DNA of 64,000 nucleotides from Neurospora intermedia (GCA_037102815.1 BTPP01000008.1:2418001-2482000); one strand, 5' to 3'. Counted from the first letter of the stretch, positions 29,073 to 41,700 are shown. A program made the numbers and translations. The notes: generated by a model from the sequence alone, not told the origin.

Positions 29073-31675
29073 GGTTATTATGGATGAGGAGGATGAGTGG
29101 GAGGGATGAGAATAGGGGTGGGGGAAGAGGGGGGTGGCGTTGTTATGCGTTGGGAAAGAGTTGTTTGTGGTTAACTCTACGAGGAGGTTGTTTGGACTTG
29201 TCACTTAGATGAAGTTTCAGTAGCAACGGTGAGTGACGAATCGTTAGATGTAAAGGAGGAGTAGCATAGGAACACAAGCGGATGAAGAGGGCGGGGTTGC
29301 CGGTGGTTTATACCTTTTGCGTATTACAGATGCTCGCGTGGGTGCTTGAGAGGAGTATGTACCTATGCACATGCAGTGACGGCTACGGGCAGCTGTGGTA
29401 GCGCAAGGCCAAGGAGTTCTCCGTCTTCCATTCTCTCTTAACACTACACAAACCAAGATCCGCAGGACAAATTGGTGAGATCAGTCGACTGAAGATCCAA
29501 ACCGAAAGATGGATGTACCTCATCATGTCGTCACATGCAGAGGAGGGACGGGGCCGTCCGCCGTTTTGGAGAGAAAGCACGTCCCGCAGGAAGAGCAGAG
29601 CTTGACCAACGTGAGCTCGGATATCTGATCGTGGTGTTGGGGTATATGCACGTATGTCGGCAAATAGTGTTTAGAAGGCACTTGGCTCGGATGTCCCAGT
29701 GTGTGTAAGCTCACAGAGATTCATTGAGATTTCGAAGTCCATCACTACCACGGATTGCTTTGGCCCCGAACAGAATGGACAAGCTGTGTGTTCTGGATGG
29801 TTCGTTTCGGGACCTTCCAGAACGTCTACCCCTCGCGTGTGTCGCCTTACGATCGATTTAGGAAACGAGGGGAAGTGAGATCTGAATCGATGTATGGGTG
29901 GCCAACCATATGGTGAAAGGAGAAAAAGAGGGGTATTGTGTTCATCTATTTCGAGTAAACTTGGCAGTAGATCGTCAACCACTGTCGTTGTCTTAAAGTT
30001 TCTTCTCACTCTTGGCTGCCGGGCATGTCTCCGGACTTGGTGTGCTCACGGCAGCGGAAGCGGCTGATTGACAGGTGGACATTGGAATCGGTCACTGTCA
30101 TGTTGCCAGTTGAATGTGCATGAAATCCAAGTCAGCAGAAAGCGCAGAGTTTCGGTGCAGAAAAAATGCATACGAAGTAGTTTCCATTAGAAACGGATTC
30201 CAGACTCGTTTGACTTGGATGAGAATCTCGAGGACGTCCATCGGATCGAATTGGTGGACTCTCGAACGTACAGTACCAAAAGCTCTCGGACCGTATTCCG
30301 CCAGAAGGGAATGACGTTGAGATGACGATGGCACAGGCACTGGCCTTGAGATGTTCACTGGGTGTTGTGGTCATCATCGGTCACTCTCTTTGGTAGTTGT
30401 TTGTGTGGCGACTGACAGGCGTTGCTGTGAGACGGAAGTTGTTCAACTTTGCTTTTTCTGTCTGGGGTCGTTCATCCTTGGACTTTGGACTGTGATGATT
30501 GATGGAAATTAATAATCTGGATGGCGATGACCCAAGTGCTCTCAAAACCAAGGAGAGATGTGGATGTCAAGATAGATGTACTTGGATCGTGAATGCCTCA
30601 TTTTGGATAGAGGTCGTATATATACCGACTGATGAGGGTCATGGTGATGATGAATGATTCATACCCATCATGGATGGAATGAGTATGCTTTGGGCAAACA
30701 ATCAAGATCACTGAATCTTGATAGTATAAACGTGTCGTCGAGACATCAACTTCCTACTCGAGAAGTCATTCTCTGTCATGATCATGATCGATCAGCTTTC
30801 GAAGAAGAGTGTCGTTGCTCCTCCTGAATGGCATCATGATGCTGTTTGGTGGGAAAAGGAAGATGTTGGGCAGCTTTGGCCTTGTCGTCCTGGGTATCTG
30901 TCCTGCCCTTGAAGCGAAATTCGCTTTGTGATCTTGAGATGTATCGAGCGCGGGGTCATATAATATAGGAAATTGAAACGTCCATGATAGTGCTGTTGCG
31001 GCATCTTGAGGTTGTCTCCGAGATGAAGCATGTAAGGTACCGCGACGAGATGTAAGAAGTGTCGAGTGGAAATTGTTAGTGCAAAGTAAGCAAGTGGGGA
31101 GCATGGACTCGCTATCGTTATCGCTATTCCCTTACATAATGCGTCGAGCCTTCAGTGGAATCCCTTGAACCCCTTCCCTTGCCGTGGGTTCCCGTCCGGC
31201 TGTTCCCCCGGAATGGATGCCAGGTGGTTCCACCACAGGGGCCCCGGGGCGGCAGGCATGTTCAGCGGCCCCAGTGAGCCGCGGTGGAGGGGTTCCATGA
31301 CGGTTCCATGGGCCTGGGGAACCTCCACGGAACAAAGTGTCAACAACAACAACTATCACGAGCCTCGTTTCCCTTGATCCAATCACTGACTGACTGTCCT
31401 TTCTCCCCTGTCTCTTTTTCTGCTGGTCTGCTGCATTGCTGACCTTCTATCAACACATTCTCGGCCTACTGTTCTCTCTCGGGAGACCCTGTCCCGTCAC
31501 ACACATCGAGGCGTCGATCCCGTCTAGCTGACAACGATATACAGAGTCAGTCAGTCTGACGGAGCATGATTACTTTGTGATTATTGCATCTGGATCCGAG
31601 TTTCCCCTTTTTACGACAACTACCACTCTTACAAAAGAATAAATTCGTCCCAATTCCCGCGCATAGACCTCCAAC
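29073..31675. other. Divergent intergenic region before FAD synthase
   Basis: About 2.6 kb with only short frames; the longest are near 112 codons on the minus strand (29671-30009, 30766-31104) and lack motifs. A GC-rich block of repeated GGTTCC/GGAACC words lies at 31150-31345. No RNA gene was recognised. Confidence 0.45.
31150..31345. repeat. GC-rich block with repeated GGTTCC/GGAACC words
   Basis: Over about 190 bp the words GGTTCC, TTCCCC and GGAACC recur on both strands (near 31188, 31203, 31223, 31289, 31301, 31318, 31329), together with GGGGCCCCGGGG. The block could fold on itself. It lies 330-530 bp upstream of the FAD synthase start and stands out in composition from its surroundings. 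Confidence 0.4.
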
Positions 31676-32815
31676 ATGACGCAGGACTCGCCCTCTCTAA
31701 AAGACTTGCACGTCGTCGGCAACGGTGTCTCTTCAGCCTCGTCTACCACTTTCAGCTCAACTGCGCCCTTTCCCACTTCAGAGACCAACTACACAACACC
31801 AACAACAACAGACATGGCTACCTCATCGGTCTCCAAGATCGTCAGCCAACCTCGCAGCCTTGCCGAGGTATGCGCCGCCTTGCGCGCAAAGCTCCTTGCC
31901 TTTCTAGCTCTTCACTCCAACGATGAGACGGTTCAGGGCACCCAACGACGGGCCCGCGATGCTATGGAGGTGATAGAGGAAGCCTTGCGTCGGTATAGGT
32001 ACGTTGGTCTTCTCAGTTCCGTTACCATTATATCAAGCTCGCTAGTTAGCTAACATGATGGCAACTAACCCAACCCAACAACCCAGACCCCAAGAACTCT
32101 CCCTCTCCTACAACGGCGGCAAGGACTGTCTCGTCCTCTTAATCCTCATCCTCGCCTGCTGGCCCGCCTCACTCCAACCACCGTCTTCCTCGTCCTCCTC
32201 TTCTTCCTCCTCCATCTCCAACTCAACAAAACAAACCTTCCTCCGTCTCCAATGCATCTACATCGCCCCGCCAGACCCCTTCCAAGAAGTCGAGGACTTC
32301 GTCGCCACCACCACAGAAGAGTACCACCTTGACCTAGCACGATACGCCCTGCCCATGCGCCAAGCGCTCGACTGTTATCTGGACGAGAAGCCCCACGTGA
32401 AAGCCGTGTTCATGGGCACGCGAAGGACCGATCCCCACAGCGAGTTTTTGGACAATTTCACGCCAACGGATAAGGGCTGGCCGCAATTCATGCGGATAAA
32501 TCCCGTCTTGGATTGGCACTATGTTGAGATATGGACTGTGAGTTATAACACCCAAGAGAACTGCTACAAACGTCACGCCAAGCCAGAAGGGATAGTTCTA
32601 CTTGCTCAGTCGCTGACAATGTGCTAAATAAACAGTTCATCCGCCAACTCGACATCCCCTTCTGCTCCCTCTACTCCCAAGGCTTCTCCTCCCTCGGCGG
32701 GACAAAAGATACGCGGCCCAATCCTGCATTGGCACTCAATGCCGAAGGCAGTAAGTTCCGGCCGGCGTACGAATTGACGCGCGATGACGAGGAACGGCTA
32801 GGTCGCGATCGATAG
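31676..32815 (+). CDS. fad1: FAD synthase (FMN adenylyltransferase), Fad1 type
   Basis: Transfers AMP from ATP to FMN to make FAD. Exons 31676-31998, 32087-32537 and 32636-32815 give 317 residues. It belongs to the PAPS-reductase-like ATP-pyrophosphatase fold. The loop motif is LSLSYNGGKDCLVLL, the fungal Fad1 form of SGGKDS. GTRRTDPHSEFLDNFTPTD and MRINPVLDWHYVEIW follow, then FIRQLDIPFCSLYSQGFSSL and GGTKDTRPNPAL near the C-terminus. The first 50 residues are Ser/Thr-rich and not conserved; a second in-frame ATG (TTTDMATSS) could be used. A poly-Ser stretch interrupts the first alpha/beta unit. Lengths and motif order match yeast Fad1 closely; identification is secure. Confidence 0.95.
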
Positions 32816-33584
32816 TCGTCGTTTCGTTAGCCCAGACCCCACAATTTGCGAATTCATTATTATCGAGAGAGAAGAGCATATATACCTAGACCGTCCTCAC
32901 CGAAGACAGATGCTTAGGGAACCCAGGTTTATATTTTGAAAAGGAAGAGGAAGTGGAGCAAGAAGTACAGGGCACGAGCAAGAGTAAGAGCAGGAGAAGG
33001 AGAAGAGAGGGCCTCTCTGCTCCGAAAATCGGAACACACTACAACTACCATCTACATAGACAGCGTAGAGAAGCATGGCGGCGTTTTAGAGCGTTTGTTT
33101 TGGATATATATCATAGCTTATTGATTAAGAAAGGCTGTCTTTGCTGATCTGAATTCGTGATTCTAGTGCTCGTCGTCTTGCGAGTTTGAGAGTGGGTCGG
33201 GTATTATCAAACAAAAGCAGTTTGCCTTTTTGTGAAACTGTCCCAGTGGGTGGATGTAATGCTGAGTTGGCAGCCGTGGTGAGGTTACAGAGGTTTGTTG
33301 TCTACAAACATGTTGGGTATAAAACCTCTATCCTCCCCCCTCCTCTCACCCTCCTTTTCTTTTCTTTCCCAGGTGGGCAACATGACCTGGTGATCCGAAC
33401 CCAGCTAACTTATCAGAAAGACAGAAAAGTGAAGCACTCCGGATCGGAATCAGATGGGAGGGAGCCTATGCGGACGTTTGACTAGGCAAGGTTCAGAAAG
33501 AGGACCATCTCGAAAATTGGACTCGGCACTGGAATTAGTATCAACTCTGGATAATCACTCGATCAAGATTATTTATCAGCACCC

Positions 33585-33640
<56 letters not shown>

Positions 33641-34189
33641 GATCAACATTCTCAAATAATCCATTAACTTAGGCAACGCTATGCTAAATCTGGGTATTCC
33701 AACTATCCAGTCATTCATTCCGACTCCGAAGTTCATCTGCCAAATCCAAGAACCAATTCATCCAAATTCCAGCGATAATTTTTATCCAGATATCCCAACT
33801 TCTCTTATGGTCACCCTCACCAATTCCTCCATCAAACGCTTGCCTAGGCTCCTTACTATTTGGTTCCGAACCGGTTTGCTTCCCTTTTCTGTCTCCCCAG
33901 TTGTCTCGGTTCTACCTACTCGATCATGTTGCCCCGTTACTTTAGAGCTAGGTACATGGATCCGAGTAGTTGCATGTAAAACCACAACCGGGGGGTCATA
34001 GGGCGGACCGGAGTTGTTCTTTCCCTCGTAGGGGTATCTGGTGGTGGCAAGCGTTTGTGACGATGGGTGGCAGCCGATGGTTCCCAGTGAATGAACCTCT
34101 TCTTTCCTTGCCTTGATTCTCTGTCCTTCCCGTCCCTTCCTCCCTTCCATCTCCTAGGAAAACCTGACAATGACCAGGTCGGGGATAAT
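32816..34189. other. Convergent 3' region of FAD synthase and RBR ligase genes
   Basis: About 1.4 kb with no supported gene. It contains a 53-bp adenine run and otherwise only short frames. Confidence 0.5.
33586..33638 (+). repeat. Uninterrupted poly(A) tract of 53 bp
   Basis: Fifty-three consecutive adenines follow GCACCCC and precede CCGATC. No retroelement body, target-site duplication or open frame is visible next to it, so it is either a simple homopolymer or the last trace of a retrotransposed tail. Confidence 0.95.
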
Positions 34190-35658
34190 CTACCGAGGCA
34201 TCCTACCTCTAGCCAAAGTATTGAGGATAAATCGAAGATCTTCAGGATCGATGTCGTCGTCGCTATCCAACTCGATGGGGCGGTTGAGGAGCTCCTCGGG
34301 GGCGTTGTCGAAAATGTCGCGGTGGTCACCGCCATGGAAGAAGTCATCATCCTCGGGGATTTGATCGCGGAAGTGGTCATCATGGCGATGACGGCGATGA
34401 CGGTGGTGGCCAAGGTCGGGGTGGTGGTGCTGGTGCTGGCGATGCTGATGCTGATGGCCACGACCATGAAAGAAGTCATCTTCCTCGCCTTCAGCCACAT
34501 GGTCCGGAATCCCAGCTGCCCGTCTCTCTCGGATCCGCCTCTCTGGCTCGTGAAGATCAAAAATGGGGCAGGCGCACAGGGGGCCATCACCATGTCCGTT
34601 AGGGTGAATGAGTAGGCAGTGGTAGCAGAAGTATGTTTTACACTTGATACACCTGTAAGAATGTCAGTATCTCTTTTTGTCTTCTAGCTTCAAACGAGAT
34701 GGGGGTTCTCACTTGATCAGGTTACAGCCACCATCTCTCTCAACGGTCATGTCGCAGGTTGGACAGGTCCTCCAGGCCTCGTCCCGCCTCAGTTGTCTGA
34801 ACTGCCGATCGGCCTGCTCCTCCGCCTGCTGCTGCTCCTCTGTCCTTCTTCTGTGACCAGGACAACGCTCTTGGTACCTGGCCCGGTGCGCCCTACCTTC
34901 GCAGATGGTACAGGTCACCTGTCGACAGTGGTGGCAGACGGCCTCGGTTTCTCTGCGACCTTCGACGCCCGTGAACCGCTCCGGGACTAGCCAGCCACAG
35001 TCCACGTTCGAGCACCGCGTGCCCGTATGCTCCCTCTCCATGCGTACCTGCTCAGTACGAGCAATGTACTGCCTGGTTATCTCGACACCGAGCAGCCGGC
35101 GGAAGCGCTCGTTGCGCCCTCGGACTTCCCGAGAAGGGTTCTGGTTTCCAGGCTCGTTGGCGTGAATGTAGAAGCGGTTGCCGCAGCAAGTAGGGGGAAA
35201 GGTGTCGGCGTTGCGCCAGAAGTTGCTGTCCATGGCGTTTCTGAAAAACGACTGGAGGCATTCACCGCAGTAGTGGTGCGGCTCTGGGGCGCAGGAGGTC
35301 GTGAGGACCTGGGAGCGTGGGAATTCCTCGGTACAGACCGCACAGGGGACGAGGTCGTCACCGTCGACACTGGGCTCTGGGACTGGTGCCGTGGCAGCGT
35401 TGACTGTGGTGGCTGTGGCGACTGGGGCTGCCGGTAGTGGTGCCGGTACCTGGGGACCTGGAAGTCTGTTGACGGGCGTTGGGCGCGCTTCGACGGGATT
35501 GGCCCTGGCGACCGGTACGTTACCGCCGTGTTGGCGGTTTCGTTCGTCTGTACAATCTAGCAGTTAGCTTCACGTTCGTTTTTGAGTTCCAAGGTTGGCT
35601 TCATACCTCTCCTAGTCACCTGTTCTAGGTGCTCTTCCCGTCTTCTCTCAACCTCCAT
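34190..35658 (-). CDS. RBR-type (RING-IBR-RING) E3 ubiquitin ligase, conserved part
   Basis: RBR ligases accept ubiquitin from an E2 on a catalytic Cys in the second RING-like domain before passing it to substrate. The coding region open without stops runs in exons 35658-35607, 35556-34713 and 34652-34190, 452 residues from the ATG at 35658. After a Pro/Ala-rich linker comes RING1 (CAVCTEEFPRSQ, HHYCGECLQSFF, CCGNRF), then IBR (RCSNVDCGWLVPERF, CHHCRQVTCTICEG), then the catalytic domain CPTCDMTVERDGGCNLIKC with KTYFCYHC. The GGC Cys equivalent to the parkin active site is present. The tail has a striking His-rich segment (HQHQHRQHQHHHPDLGHHRH) and an acidic end. The frame extends far upstream in the same exon but is broken by five stops (see next entry), so this start is the shortest safe model. 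Confidence 0.8.
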
Positions 35659-36084
35659 TTCCTACCTCCTCTCCTACTCTTACCTATCCCGCCGAGCCTC
35701 CTCCTCCTGCCTGTTTTGCTAAGCTCGCTGAGCTCGACGCTCGGCTTGACGGGCCTCTAGCCGGTCTAGAGTAACCTCACGGTCGATACGATCGAGAAAG
35801 TGGCGATTGTAGCCGAAGAGCTCCTAGGCGCAAGCCCAGAGTCCTTCCCTCCTCGGAGGGGGGACTGGCGGACGGGGTCTCGAGGGTAGGTCCCATCCAA
35901 CCATTGGGGGAGGGAATCGGAGAGGGGGCCATAGGTGCCTCCTCTCTTCCCTCTCAATGTGTAGAGGAGGTCCGTCAACTAGTTCGTCTCGGATAACGAC
36001 TGTAATACGGGTAGGGCGTCGAGCGGGATTATCTCGGCGGCTACTGCCCTCTCCGTTGTCGGTGTGGCGGCGATTCATCTTCAT
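35659..36084 (-). pseudogene. Upstream in-frame extension of the RBR ligase exon 1 with five stop codons
   Basis: In the same frame as the RBR ligase, sequence from the ATG at 36084 reads as protein-like: TRITVVIRDELVDGPPLHIE, then ELFGYNRHFLDRIDREVTLD and an Arg/Glu/Gln-rich helix typical of the N-terminal region of such ligases. It is interrupted by TAG at 35824-35826, 35719-35721, 35674-35676 and 35662-35664 and TAA at 35680-35682. There is no frameshift, and the exon-1 donor and its splice phase are intact. Every stop could arise from a Gln codon by one C-to-T change. Alternatives are decay after use of the downstream ATG, RIP-like mutation, or stops read through after A-to-I mRNA editing in sexual tissue, which is known in Neurospora. 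Confidence 0.6.
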
Positions 36085-37506
36085 AGATGTGGACTGGTTG
36101 TCGTTTATAAAGTCGTAGTGCTCGCTTCAAGGCAGTAATAGTAGGCGTGGTCGTAATCGAATGCCCGGAATGTTGAGGGGAAAAGAAGAGGAAGTTCGGC
36201 CTGGATCTCCCTGGGCACTTGTAGAAACTGGGTGCCCATCTTTTCCGGGTTATTTTCATCCATCTAGAGCATTGGTGTCATGAATCAGAGGCGTTTCCGG
36301 TGAATGAGAAGTGTGTACTGGCCCGGCGTTGTCATGGTGGTCGTACTGATGGAAAATGTCCGAGAGATGGAGGACTCGTGAAAGATGAAAATTGAAGTGG
36401 AATGGATCAAGGGGTTCCATCATTGCTGGCTGTGGATGAAGTTCACGGGCTTGAAAGCTACGTGAAGAGATGGTTTGATCATATCAGCTCATCAATTTCT
36501 TGCTTGGGGCTTTGGCTGACACACTACCGCGGTTTTGCTGATGAAGTGCGAGATAGGTAGGCGATGACACATTTATCCCGGGCGACCTCTTGCGACAATC
36601 CTACGCACATATTCCGTCTTGGATCGGACGCATCTGGAATCATGTAACTACATGTCAAAGCATTGCTAGTATCTGTTGAGATGACTGACGGATGATCGGC
36701 TTCAGTGGCTGACAAGACGGTACCCATCGGAGCGCCTACGTCTCGTTACCGTTGATAGTGAACTGAAGTACCATATTTTATGTAGCCAAAGAATTGGCAT
36801 TGCTGTCCAAGGTATCAATGATGCGCTCAAGACCAATGATCGAGGGAGGACACAGAGTGCCGTGGTTGTGTCTGTAAGAAGAAAAAAAGAAGAAAAAAGA
36901 GAAAAAAAACGACGAGGACTGAAGAGGGAATGAAAAAATCAAATGTAAATCATCTCCCCAAAATCGCTCCCGCCCGAGATGGAAATAACAAACCTCTATG
37001 TACGCTTAGTCATTCCCTTCTTTCTTTCCCAAAGTACCCCGGGTCCCTCACATGTCTCAAAGAGAAGGAAGTTGCGGCCATCACTGCTCCTCTAATTACA
37101 GTTTCCCTCGGTTGCCGTCTCCCGTCTTCACCCTGTCCCGTCGACAATCTCATTGCTCACAGGCCCTCTACTAAGTACTTGTTTTTTGGATCAGAAACAG
37201 TGAGAAAACATGAAACAAGCCAAGACAGCGTTCAAAACTTAGCAATCCCAAAAGCGATGACTCGGCAAATATCGACACTGGGGCCCATCATCACTTCCAA
37301 AACTCGTTGGTCGATATGGTTATTCAAGGACGCCAAACCCACTGGTGATTCATCCAACACCTTACGAGCATGAATCTGAACGCCATCAAACCAGATCGAA
37401 ATTGGATTATTGATCAGTAACACTCAAGCTCCATGCACTCTTTTATTATGCTCGCTTACAACGGGTTCAAGTCAAAAACAAAGTCACACAAATTATGTTC
37501 ACCCCC
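36085..37506. other. Intergenic region: RBR ligase promoter and DUF1275 3' flank
   Basis: About 1.4 kb between two minus-strand genes. A short purine-rich stretch (36871-36912) is the only compositional feature. Open frames up to 147 codons lack motifs. Confidence 0.45.
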
Positions 37507-38733
37507 TTATACATTTCCATCCACCCTTCCCTTGGCCGGACCCATCTCAGCCTCCGAGTCACTGCCACTCCCACTCCCCTCTGCCTCCTTCCCATCCACA
37601 CATCCTTTGCCACTCTTTTTCTCATCACCACAGGCACCACTCGGGAACTTCCCACCTTCAACATCCCCCACCTTCTCCCTCCCCTCCCCTCTCGAAAACA
37701 AAAACATTCCACCCACCACCGCTTTCCCCCCTCCACTCACCGTCACCGCAACCGCGCTCCCCACCCACCGATAAATACACGCTCCAACCAAACTGCCCAC
37801 CGCAAGGCTAACCAAAAACGCAACCCGTCTATTCCTCCCCCTATTCTCCTTCAGCGGCCTACTCATCAATCGCTTATCAATCACCAAATCCACCCACGCC
37901 GCCGTCGCCATAGCGGTGCTAATCTCCGTCATGTTCAGACTCCTGCTCAGCACCACCTGGCTCCCCGCCGCGGACGCCAAGAGGGCAATACACACTAGAG
38001 TTCTCGAGCCCGTGACGGCCTCCATGGTATCGATGCTGCCTGACTCGAAGAGCAACTTTCCAGGGGTGTTGGTGTGGTAGCTACCGAACTGGAGGGCGGC
38101 GGCGATGAAGACGAGGGTGGTTTGGACTGTGTTGGTGACTAGGAGCCACAAGCGCCGGCGGGGACCGATCAGGTGCCCCAGTTGGCCGGTCAGGTAGGCG
38201 CTTCCCAAGAAGAAGCCGAGGGAGGTGGCGATGTTGGCGGTGATGAACATGGAGGGGTTGAATTCGGGGAGGGCGGCGGCGAGGAGGAGGAAGACGGTGT
38301 TGCCGGTTTGGTTGGAGGCGAAGCAGTGGAAGTCGGGGAAGGAGACTGCGTCTGGTGAATGTCAGTATGGTATGTTTGGCAGAAATACATTATTTGTATG
38401 TTTGATGAGAGGAGAAGGGAAGATAGGAGTAAGGGAGGATGGAGAGATGGGTATGGAAAAACGGTTGGGGTGAGAGGAAAAGAAGCCGAAAGAAAACATA
38501 CCTTGTAACCCAATGCAAAATGTCAAAAGAAGAAGTTGGATCTCGGCAAAGGTTGAAGGCACGACATCCTCATTGAGGTATGCCCATGTTCTTGAAGCAA
38601 GGGACTGCTGCTGTGACGATGATTTGCTCGGTTGCTGGCATGAATATTTCGGACACCGGAACTCAGTAAGTGTATGACTCGGGTCAACCGTCTGGGTACT
38701 TGGCGATGGTGGTAGTGATGGTGATGTTGTCAT
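37507..38733 (-). CDS. DUF1275 (YoaK-like) multipass membrane protein
   Basis: DUF1275 proteins are widespread membrane proteins, often annotated as possible permeases; no substrate is established. Exons 38733-38502 and 38351-37507 give 358 residues, joined at CIGLQ/DAVSFPDFHCFASNQTGNTV, the hallmark N-terminal motif of the family. Hydrophobic segments include FAEIQLLLLTFCIGLQ, NTVFLLLAAAL, IATSLGFFLGSAYL, LWLLVTNTVQTTLVFIAAAL, TLVCIALLASAAGSQVVL and RVAFLVSLAVGSLVGACIY, about six to seven spans. The first 50 residues are Ser/Gln/Pro-rich and the last 70 Gly/Lys/Asp/Ser-rich, both probably cytosolic. The intron is 150 bp. Family assignment is good; function open. Confidence 0.88.
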
Positions 38734-41700
38734 GGTAGATATACACTCGGTCTACTTCTCTGGCAAAGAGACAGAATAGAGACGATGAGACGAACACCAG
38801 ACGCGAGAGGTCAAGGAAAGAACTCTCTTGAGTTTAATTCAGTCGTGTCGAGTAAAGTAGAGTACTCCCTGTAGAGAAATGGATTTACACAACAACTAAT
38901 GTGATGTACCAACAAGGAACGAAAGGATACTTATGTGTAACTAATAAAGAAGAGTATCGAAGAAGATATACAAAACCATGGATGAATGGTATCACTCGAC
39001 ACCGACCGACAATCAAACAGACAAACAATTCTTCCTAGCCGGCCATCATCCAGGATCGAAGAATTTCACCGCTTCTCCGTGCAAGCAGTCCTTCATGGTC
39101 CCCGACAGACATAAGAGACAATATAGACTTCAGTTCCTCGTCCTGTCAAGTCCCCGATCGGTATTTCCCCCTTGTCGTCAATACCCGTCCCGGATGCCTA
39201 GCGTGTGATGACTGGACGGCGGCTGAGGACGGACGGGTGGTGGCAAACCCTTAGTTTGACCAAAAACGGGCCGGGACATGGGGATGGTATGGAATGGGAT
39301 GGGATGAACGTATCCCGTAGGGCAGGGCAGGCACGCGGTTTGACCGACACCGACACCCGTCCGTCATTCATTGTGTTTGAGATTCATCGAGTTTCACCGG
39401 GGCTCCAGCCCAGTCCCTACCCTGCTTGATATGCAGTACTTATCGATTGGCACCAGCAAATAGGTAAGGTAGGTACGCAACACCAGACAGACTCTTTGGA
39501 TTATCGACGACTGGTACGGTACTATCGAGTTTCGAGGTACGATAACGCAGTGGTAGTCGCCCGGTGATAAGTGGGTAGGTAGTAGATGGTCTAACATGAA
39601 AAGATATCGGGGACAGAGATAAAGAGGACCTAGTGACTGGAGTGTCCGGTATCTGGTATCTGGTATCTAGTATCTGGGTACATACCTCTAGAGGTTGACC
39701 GAGCGGTTCGGTATCAAGCATACCTAGAAGGTCTGGGGAATCAGTCAATATCGGGCAACACATGACAATGTCACCCTTCCAATCTTTTGATACCGCAGGC
39801 AGGCGGCAACCAAACCGGTGAGAAACACTTGCTTCGCATATGTATCTCTATCCCCCTTTCGGGTTTCTAAGTAGTTCAAGTCCATCTTCCACTCATGGCG
39901 GGGGAACAAGACCACAAGGATTAAATGGGATCGAATCGGTGTACAACCTACTATGTCTAGCATCCAACACCCTACAGTATGTAATCCAGAACTCGACCGC
40001 CCCAAGTCGCCGACCCTAGTGTACACTATGTACCTCACCGTCCACGTGCCAGTGGAATGCCTTCGTTAGCGTCGACGTGTATGTACATACCTAGTACACT
40101 ACATAGAGGTAGTACTGTTTGTACATACTTGGGTTGCGGGAACGGGACGGATCGTAGGTAGACGACTGGAACACTCCGTCGTGGTTGTGAATTTCCTTGT
40201 GGGAAATGATATGTACCTCCATGGGGAGGGAGGTGATGTTCGAATAACAAGTGCAGTGCAGTGGACCAGCCGATGGATGGACCGGGCGACTCCCGTAGGT
40301 CATGTCACCCCCTCCCCGGCTCCCTCCCCCCGCCCGCGCTTAACTTTGATGTGCGTCGGGGGGGACCTAGGGGGCTCCACTGATGCCGACAAGAGTGGGT
40401 CGGATATCGGCCTTCTCCACTCTCTTCGCGGCTATCGGATGTCGGGGTGGGACGGGGATCGGGGTAGTGGGGATACTTGGCTCCGGGGCCGGAGGCTAGG
40501 TGAGGAGGATGCTGGAGGATGCTGGCTGTGGAAGTCTCCCAGGAACTTGAGATCAGTGAGCTCGTTTTTCGTTCGCACATAGACTTACACGGATTCTCTC
40601 CTCCTCACAAGTTCAACGGCGAGATATTCCTTCCGGTCACTAACCCGATGCCATGCCAAAACGGCTGGTTACCTCTATGACCTGTACACTAAGTGAAAGA
40701 AGGAAAACCACCGATAGCCGCCCCGACAGCCGACTTCCACTTCAACTTCACTTCACTTCCGCACCGCCAACTCATCCATCTTTCATCTTTATCTTTCTTC
40801 GATGGGTCTTCGATCACCATGTGCCTGTCCACCCGACTTTTCGAACGCCAGACCAATAGAAGACGGCGATCAACTATCACTTACACGATATCCTGCTCTT
40901 TCCCTTTTCGGCATTCTTTTACTCGATCAGATCGGATCGGTTAGTTTCACCGCTGGATTCCTTTCTTAGGTCCTGCCCGAGTGCTGCACTGCTTTGAGTT
41001 GCATGGCCTCCATCCGATATGATGGCGCAAAGCCACGCACTGACACTATTGGATTTTGGCGGGCAGGATCGGTGAGTACAAAGAACTAACCAACTAACTG
41101 GTTCAGCCAGTGAGTGAGTGGTGTTGCTGTTATCAATTGGTGAATTTCAGCTCCTTCGAGTTGAGCACAGTCGAGCATGCCACTTGATAAAAGAGCGAAT
41201 CGTCGATAATGGCCACGAGTTTATTGCAATCATAATGAAATCGACCAGGCTGTGTCATCTGATAATCTGAGCAGAGGATGCTTGCTGCTGTAGGTTTCCT
41301 ACTGCCATCGAGATCAGTATCGCTCAGGCATGCCAGACCAATATCACCACTGATGGTAGGAGACCTTCCACGCCCGTCACAAGAACACGCAATAACATTC
41401 ATGACCCAGCTGAGATGTACATGACAAACAAGAAACGCTTTGGTATCATCTCTATATGACTACATGTATATGAAAAGTGAACCCCAACGCTTTCCCTCGT
41501 TTGCGGTAAAATCCACCCCGGCAACAATCATGGGATATATATAGACCCTTGATCTTCATCATAAACCTCCTTTGGTATCTTAAAAAGAATCAGAATATTG
41601 ACCATGCCCACAAGAGTCGCATGATGAGATAACGCCTGAACCCCGTCTATGGTAGTAGTAGTTAAACCCGCTCTCAATGCCTTTCATACGCCCGTTTTGT

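Noticed and set aside
39640-39680. Tandem GGTATCT repeats as a CRISPR-like array
   Set aside because: Units are about 10 bp, directly adjacent with no spacers, and the genome is eukaryotic; it is simple slippage.
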